Shown here piece by piece: positions 56,809-64,000 of a DNA stretch of 64,000 nt. The stretch comes from Solanum dulcamara (taxonomy: Eukaryota > Streptophyta > Magnoliopsida > Solanales > Solanaceae). Positions within the stretch are counted from its first letter, which is position 1. The number at the start of each line of letters is the position of its first letter. The notes below the pieces were generated by a model, which was not told the DNA's origin, made no database searches, and saw nothing but the letters and a program-made list of their open reading frames with translations. Both the position numbers and the translations under genes were made by a program. Where the stretch lies: the NCBI RefSeq assembly GCF_947179165.1, contig NC_077243.1:5140001-5204000 (forward strand). The letters run 5' to 3'.

Positions 56809-58952
56809 TGTAACGACCCATTAGGTCATTTTGAGTACTAGAATTTTTTATTTCATAAAAGTGATTTCGTAAATTTTTAAGGGATATTTTGGACTATTCG
56901 ATAATTATAATTATTCAGTTGAGGGGTAACTTTGGATATTTAATTTAATTAATGGGCTAAAGTGGTAATTTATTTAATACCTTATACCACTTATCCATAT
57001 TTATTAAAATAAAGTAGATTAGGGTTTGATATTTCTTTTGTTAACTGCTACGCACGAAAGGAGAAGAGAACGTTTCGTTCAGGTATAATCCCTCGCCTAA
57101 ATCTTTTCTTTACAAAGATAGGTGGTCACCTTATTGTTATTACTATGTTGGATAAATGGAAATCACAGTGTCATGTGTGTTACGGAATATTGCAGTGATG
57201 ATGGCTAGAAATTGCTAAGAAAATAGTTGCCAGTGATTGGTGGAATTAGAATTTGGCTTTGATAATATATTGATTTAATAGGTTTGATTGGAAAGTTAGG
57301 TAGGCAGTGATGTAGTATTAACCAATCAATTATATTAATGCCACTTATTACTCTTGTTAGAATTATATGTAGAATGGCTAGTGGTCAATCATTGGCACCA
57401 TGATTCAATAACGACTGCTTCACATTAGTTTATTGGAATATAGAGCATACGAGTTGAATTCTGCAAATTGTGATCTTCCAAAAATCATGACATTATTTCC
57501 ACAATTTGGTGTTAATATTTTGCTAGAATTTTCTTATTATAATTCATGTTTTGATATATTGAGATAGATAATAAAATATTAGATGTATTGTATTATATAA
57601 ATACTTTCAAATTTATGATATTGAAAAAAATTGAGGCTTAACCCTTCCTTAAGATTTAGGAATTCGAGACTTGAGATATTAGTTGGTATCAAAACTTAGG
57701 AATTTGATTATAAATTTGAATGAGTTGTTGGGTATAGGTTAAACATACATATATATATTCGTTTCCTTACGAATATTGTATAATTGATAGATTGGAAACG
57801 TGAGGCTTTGAAGAAAGGAAAAACATTGGTGGATTATCTTGCTCGACTGCGGTTCTTCGGTTGTGGCAGATTATGGTTTATTTTATATCATAGATAGACT
57901 CTTAATAACGATTGATAGTTAGTGAATAATGTGTGAAGTTTACCATGCATTTAATTGTTGTGGTTTGGATGGTTGGTATGTTATTGTGATTGGTCTGAAA
58001 TTCCAAGACCGTGAAATCCATAATCTTGAACTTGCCCCCTCAAAAGTGATGTCTTGAATAAAGAAGGTTTGACGAAATATTATTAATAAAGTGGAAAGTA
58101 ATAATAAAGAATGATAAATTAATTATATTTGAATCGGATGTCACGTTCCAACATGGTATATTTGGATCGGGTGTCACGAGCCGACACGATATTATTGGAT
58201 CGGGTGTCACATTCCGATACGGAATATTTGGATCGGGTGTCACGAGCCGACACGATATTATTGGATCAGGTGTCATATTCCGGCACAGTAATATTAAAGA
58301 AAAACAAAATAAAATGACTTAATGCTACCCAATCTCAAATAACTCATTTCCCAAAAGAGCGTGATATGGAGGCCTGAGTCCTCATGTGTGATCTTGATAT
58401 TGTTGCATTGGCTGGTTATGTAATTGTTCATTGTGTTGTCACTTGATCTTAATATTGTTGGTTGTCACCTGTTAAGTGTTATGGTTGATTTCTCGCTATT
58501 ACTTTATGCATATTGATTTCTATTTTGAGTCGGCCGATGATACCTACTCAGTAAATATTGTCATGTACTGACCTCTACTTGTATTTTTCTTTGTTTTATT
58601 TTGTGGAGTGCAGCGAGTGTTCCATCGACTTCTACTCGACCTCAGATCTAGTCAGTGTCCAGCACATCAGGTTCCAGGGTGAGCTATTCGTTCTAGGTCG
58701 TATCGAATTCTCTCGGGTATGGCATGATGTCCTTAATTTTTGGACACATTATGTTATTTATTTATTTTGGTGTTTGATACTTTCAAACTTAGTATTTTAG
58801 AATTAGATATCCTTGAAGTGATGACTTTCAGGTTTTGGGTACACGTATCTAATAAACTTTAATGGTTTTATTATTTCTTACTCTCATAAATTGAGCTTCC
58901 GCGTTAGTGTCATATTTTATAAGTTGGGGTTAGTATTGTTGGTTCTACCACA
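56809..58952 (+). mobile_element. Ty3/gypsy solo LTR, 2144 bp
   Basis: Begins TGTAACGACCCATTAGGTCA, the usual start of Tekay-type chromovirus LTRs in Solanaceae, and ends TTGTTGGTTCTACCACA. A perfect AAATG target duplication flanks it (56804-56808 and 58953-58957). No gag-pol is adjacent, so it is a solo LTR left by recombination. It contains a 33-bp tandem array at 58131-58295. Confidence 0.85.
58131..58295. repeat. 33-bp x 5 array with 66-bp higher order, in the solo LTR
   Basis: Units begin at 58131, 58164, 58197, 58230 and 58263, exactly 33 bp apart, each starting G-(G/A)-ATC-(G/A)-G-(G/A)-TGTCA. Units 2 and 4 are identical (GGATCGGGTGTCACGAGCCG then ACACGATATTATT) and units 1, 3, 5 form a second type. 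GTGTC and GACAC within the even units can pair. Since 33 is a multiple of three, frames stay open on both strands here; these are not genes. Confidence 0.92.
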
Positions 58953-59897
58953 AAATGAGTTTAACAGAATTAGCAAAGACATAAAAAGAATATACATATT
59001 TATGTAAAACTTGCAAATAAAGCACAATAAATATATAGTTTACAATGAAATCTAAAGCGTACTCAGTAATTAATATTTTTCTCTACTCAGTCAAGATCTC
59101 ACAATTTACCGATATTTACGAAAGTCAAAACTTCAAATTCTTAATCCCGTAATTTCCAAAAATGCAAGGAAGCTAACAATAAAAGAAATAAATACAAAAA
59201 AATATATAAATGAATTTGAAATTTTTGTAACTACAAAAAAAAAAGTATATCACTCATTAAAATTACAGTAATTCAAATGTATCGACTCTAGAATAGTTAT
59301 TATATAAAGATACAATAATCATGGACTTGCCTTGGCGATAATGTTAGAATTCCAATCTTGATAGAAAATACAAAGCGCATATACTAATATATGAACGGGA
59401 CCTTCTAAATTCTCATTGTCTTATGTTAATAAAAATGATGATATTTATTATCGATTTATCATATTTATAAATTAATAATTGAGAAATTAAATCAATAATA
59501 TATAAAATTAAATCAAACCAACCAATAGCATATTAATAAAAGGAGATGTTAAAGGCAATTTCATGAATGTAGGTAGAAAAGAGATTCTAGATTTCTTTCA
59601 TCCTTTTATTTTCTCATAATAAGCTTAACATGACTTTATATGACTTATTCTTGATAATCACAATAAATAAATAAATTAGTACTATATCTTTCAAGACTAC
59701 AAGAATCAATGACAATGTCCCCACATAATTCTATATTTATTTGACTTTTCATGTTCATATACTACGTTGTTTATATAAAAAGAGATGTTCAATAACTTAA
59801 TAAATGAGTAATATATCATTTAAGAAAAATTAATGCTCCGATTTTAATTTCAACATTCATATACATAAAAAGATATCAATAGTTTAATAAATTTTAT

Positions 59898-59899
<2 letters not shown>

Positions 59900-59929
<30 letters not shown>
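59900..59929. repeat. (TA)n microsatellite
   Basis: About 14 uninterrupted TA units. Confidence 0.95.
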
Positions 59930-59932
<3 letters not shown>

Positions 59933-60028
59933 TATATTTTTGTACAAAATTATTATAAAATAGTATTATTTAAAGGGCAAAAATGATCGATGAACTTTGG
60001 TCTGACATTTTAATAAGCTTTCCAATAA

Positions 60029-60084
60029 TAATATAATATAATTTATAACACATTACTATTAATATAATTTATAACACATTACTA
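60029..60084. repeat. Short tandem duplication
   Basis: ATAATTTATAACACATTACT with ATTA is present twice in direct tandem, about 28 bp apart. Confidence 0.8.
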
Positions 60085-60316
60085 TTCCGTGTCATATGCA
60101 ACATACTTCATATCATTTTCCCAAAAATATATTCAAGACTTGTCCAAACTAAAAAGGTAAATGATGAAATTAAATTATTAGATATGACACAGCTAAAAGG
60201 AGAAAATTAATCCATTGCTAAAAATAAATCAAATAGTAAATGATTACGAATAAGTAGAATAGATTTTTTTTAAAAAAAGAAATTTATTATACTAAGAATT
60301 ACACTTTATTTATTTA

Positions 60317-61662
60317 TTAGGCAAATTAACCGCGCTTCACGCGGTAGTACCTTAATTAGTTTACATCTTATTGAATTTGTCATGTAGGTTTATGAAACTT
60401 CGATTTTTTTTGTAAACTTGCAACAATAACAGCTAAAAAAAACATGTAGACAAAGTTATTCAACTATCAATTTGTCTTAGCATTGTTTTCTCTACGAAGG
60501 GACATAAGAGAGTTGCCAGTCGATTTAGATTCTCATGTATTTCATGTCTTTATTTATTTGCACAACATTATTTTCATTATCATTAGTAACATAGCTCATA
60601 CGACTTCATATCCGTCAAAGTTTCCTGCCTAAAATCAGATTAAGTCCCTCTGAAAAGGCAAATAAATTAAATATTATCATATTACATTCCACTTGTATTC
60701 AAATAATAGAGATAATAAACAAATGTTGTCAGGAATTTCATAGCAAGTTCACACACTTTCTCACAAAAGTAGCCAATCAATAGTTATCCGCACAGTGTAA
60801 TATTAATTTTCACATATACATCAACTTGTAGGCTAATCCATCAGCTTTGAAATAGAAAATTTTATTTTTCTTCTATGTTTTCATAAAGTAACAAAGGAAT
60901 ACTCTCAGATGTAGAAGATACAATCAAAAATCAAGCAATAGTCGAAAAGTTATAACAAACAAATAAAATAATGAACATTTAATATGTAGATATATTTGAG
61001 AATAATTAAATCTTACAAAGTAGACGACAACATAAGAAAAATATGTAGACTTACTAAACGAATATAAATATCTTAGAAGAATATATATATCTGTGATGTG
61101 ATCACTATATTTGTAAGAATTTCAATTTTGTGGTTGCATTTAAGTTTGATATTCTGTTTCTTCCATAATGATCTCTTCACCAAACTTGTTAATTATCGTC
61201 ACCAAAATCGTTGATGGCTTCTGCAAAACTAAGAAGCATATATGAGTTATGACATATATATATGTATTAAGTAAAACTTTTTTGATTCAGTAAGAAGACA
61301 ACAAAACAACTAAAAATTTGAAATTTTAGTTGTACACTAAACATAAAATGAAGGAGCATTTTTTTTTTTTTGAAGACGGGGTAAGAATTTTGGATTTGGT
61401 GAGTGGGGGAAGAGAGGAAAGGATAAAAACGTGGTGGGGATAAGTAGTTTTACTCAAAATAGGAAAAGAGTTAGAGATACAATTAAGGGAGAGAAGGGTT
61501 AAAAAGTGGCAATTAAGAGACGTGACTTTTGGATTTTTTAAAGCAAATAACAGGGAGAATAAAGAGTAAAAAGATAAAAAACAATTAGGAAAAAAAAGCT
61601 AATTAGCGTGCCTAGTTTTTTAGAGCGCCACATAGGCCAGATGAAGATTCTCTTTTATATAT
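60317..61662 (-). mobile_element. Helitron on the minus strand
   Basis: Read on the minus strand, the 3' end shows stem CCGCG, loop, CGCGG (plus-strand 60330-60344), nine bases, then CTAA (60317-60320) followed by T, fitting the Helitron CTRR terminus. The 5' end near 61662 reads TATATATATAAAAGAGAATC, similar to Helitron starts, though the TC dinucleotide is not clear. No Rep/helicase ORF. Confidence 0.5.
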
Positions 61663-61669
61663 ATACTAA

Positions 61670-64000
61670 TGTGCAGGTGTGTATATAGTGTTTATTAATA
61701 ATATATATATACATATATATATAAATTTTGTTATTGATATCAAAAGTCAAAATTAATTTGTATTGATATATGAAAACACAATATGAAAGGATAAGATTTT
61801 GTTAAAGTATAAGATGACAACCTGAAAATTGCGATGGAAGAAAACTGAAAATTATTGATTTATCAAAAGACTAACAACACGATAGTACATGTGTTGCACG
61901 TAGATTTTCAATTAATATATTATTCAAATGATATTAAAAGACATAGGATTAAATAATGCAATTACCAATAAAAAAAATCAGAGCAAAGGTATTATAAAAT
62001 CAAGCATACATTTAACATGAAATAATTATCCAAAATCTCAAAAAAATTAGCGCTAAAAGCACACATTATTATTATTATTATTATTATTATACAAACTTAC
62101 AAGGAAAAACATCCATACTCAAAACCCTAACAAAATTTTAATTAATCCTTGCTAGCCCCAAGCACAATCATCATTATATTGATCATTGTGCAAATAGGAA
62201 GAAAAAAAGACAAGGCAGAAAAAATAAATGTGTATTATGAGATAATGGAAGAATAACATATGAAGAAAAAAATTCAAAATAATTATATATTACATAATTT
62301 TAAGAATAACTAAAAACATAGTAAATTTATCTCAAATCATAAGGATCAATTCTTGAAATCGTCTAATGGCCTATTTATTCCTCAGACAAACATCAACATC
62401 GACCAACAACGAACACTTAACTGTAAACCAAATAACAGCAATAATTAAAATCAAATCTCTATTTTGAGTCTGATATCTATAGTCTTTTTATTCCTGAGCA
62501 AACACCAGCGACCTAATAAATTTCTGATCAAACAAAGATAAAAAAAGTCACATTAGAATTAAATGTTATGAATGTGAAATACTAATTCGTATTTGTTATT
62601 AACTATTATTTTGCTTGCTTAATCCAAAGAGCAAAAAGTAAACTAAAATATAATTAACTCTTGTGCATCAATTTTTTTCTAACAGCAATTAGTGGCTACC
62701 TTTGATTTTTTGCTATATGTTTTTTTAATAACTATGCCAACAAAAACAATCAAGAGAAGTATTCTTCCTCCATGAAAGCTACAATCAAAAAAATCAAATC
62801 TAATACTAATATATTGAATAAACTAATTATTCTTACTTTCTCAAAATAAAGTCATAATAATAATTATTTCCTTTTTTTTATTATAGAAATTCTTATTCAA
62901 AAAGGCAATAAAAAATCAACTCTCTTGAGATTAAAGAGCCTTTTCCCAATATCAAGAAATTGAAGCACAGGCATAGTCTTTCACCATTTTTTTTATTATT
63001 TTAATAATATTAAATATTGACTATAATAAAAAATAAATGAAGAAGATTTTCTTATTATTCTTAAATTTTCAAGAATCTTTATCCAACTAAAATAGACTTG
63101 ATTCAAAAAAAATATATGATAAAAAAACTTTCAAAATAATAGGCAACAAGGTTTTATAAAAACGTCCAAAAAAGGTTCACAAAAATAGGCAAAAAAATAG
63201 TCAACAATGTCCCAAAAATAGGCAAAAAGGTTTTTTAAAAAAGTTCAAAAAAAGAATTTCCTTAGACATAAATTTCAAAACCTTGATTTACGGCAATCAT
63301 CATAATAAATTTTATAACATTTATTTTTGCCTAAATATTTTTAGGACTTTTTTTTCACGTACACAAAAAAAACTATCAATATTAATTCTTTCATATATTT
63401 TTCTCTAATCATATATTTTAGGACTCCATAATTTTTCAAGTTTATAGTTAACATTATAAAAATAATTAAGAATTTTTTATGCTCCCAACTAATTTATATC
63501 GCCATATGAATGGATTTTCAAGGTAGTGATTAAAAAAAATTATAACTTTGCAATACTTTTTTACAAAGTAAGTTTCGTTCAAACAAAGCAACAGACAATA
63601 ATTTTTCTTTGATAAGGTAAGCAAACCCTCTCCCTTAATTTCAGGTTAGTATCATATAGTAATAAATTATGCACAGAGTACTTTCTATAACTATTTTACA
63701 CACTACTAATTTTAAGATGCTAGATATATGGTGCAGTAGTATTTGAAACAGTTTTATCTTTCGAAAGAAAGTTAAAACTATACTGAAATAATATAGAAGT
63801 ATAGAAAATTCCTAGCTAAATAAATAAATTGATAAATAACGATGTGAACCTCGTTTAATTTGTCAAGAGTCATAGAAACATTAGTTTCCTACTTGGCTTC
63901 TCAAATAGCGAAAACATATATTTGCTTATGCAAGACAAAGGCGAACCTGCAAGGAAAAAAAACTCACTTAGAATATTCAGAAAAATTTCATAAATTTCAA
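61670..64000. other. AT-rich intergenic sequence
   Basis: No gene or complete transposon recognised to the end of the window. It includes an (ATT)n microsatellite. Short words such as AATAGGCAAAAA recur near 63140-63230. Confidence 0.4.
62065..62090. repeat. (ATT)n microsatellite
   Basis: About eight to nine uninterrupted ATT units. Confidence 0.95.

Larger units (their letters stand above)
58958..60316. other. AT-rich intergenic sequence
   Basis: No gene recognised. It includes a (TA)n microsatellite and a 31-bp tandem duplication listed separately. Confidence 0.4.

Noticed and set aside
58040..58317. Open frames on both strands with repeated peptides
   Set aside because: Created by the 33-bp tandem array, whose length is a multiple of three; located in a solo LTR.
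61866..61915. Possible additional Helitron 3' end on the minus strand
   Set aside because: The hairpin is imperfect and no CTRR terminus lies at the right distance.

Overview
This 64 kb window is plant nuclear DNA, most likely from a Solanaceae species. The genes have spliceosomal introns. The intergenic DNA is AT-rich and full of transposon debris, including a TS-type SINE whose (TTG)n tail and conserved block are characteristic of tomato, potato, pepper and tobacco relatives. I cannot fix the genus. No rRNA, tRNA, CRISPR or bacterial-type features were seen.

Layout. 1-5.1 kb: AT-rich tandem repeats and a decayed Ty1/copia retrotransposon on the minus strand, with two LTRs, a polypurine tract and an integrase remnant. 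5.5-9.3 kb: two plus-strand genes, a mitochondrial P-class pentatricopeptide repeat (PPR) protein and a phytocyanin-like GPI-anchored early nodulin-like protein (ENODL17 type). 9.3-13.3 kb: gene-free, with two Tourist-like MITEs. 13.3-15.5 kb: a minus-strand receptor-like kinase of the At1g80870/At2g45590 type with a very long insertion in its activation segment. 15.5-19.3 kb: gene-free, with one hAT-like MITE. 19.3-42.2 kb: one minus-strand ABC transporter of subfamily C (ABCC13/MRP11 type), for which I reconstructed 36 coding exons; they sum to 4395 nt, 1464 codons plus stop, with all phases agreeing. One of its introns is an 82-nt U12-type AT-AC intron. 43.1-44.2 kb: a decayed RTE-type LINE 3' end split by a copia solo LTR. 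45.1-51.6 kb: minus-strand HUS1 (DNA-damage checkpoint clamp) and FRS6 (FAR1-related, transposase-derived), a pair I recall as adjacent in Arabidopsis too (At1g52530 and At1g52520). 51.7-64 kb: gene-free transposon territory with a MULE-like TIR element carrying internal satellite-like repeats, a Tourist MITE, two Helitrons apparently nested one inside the other, a 2144-bp Ty3/gypsy solo LTR with perfect 5-bp target duplication, and a third Helitron on the minus strand.

The genes are unrelated housekeeping, signalling and transport genes and do not form a pathway cluster. I found no convincing undescribed multi-gene system. The most interesting points are the U12 AT-AC intron in ABCC13, the long activation-segment insertion in the kinase, the conserved HUS1-FRS6 pair, and several transposon insertions that can be dated relative to each other. 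Exon boundaries come from reading splice signals, phase and recalled family conservation by eye; no transcript evidence was available.
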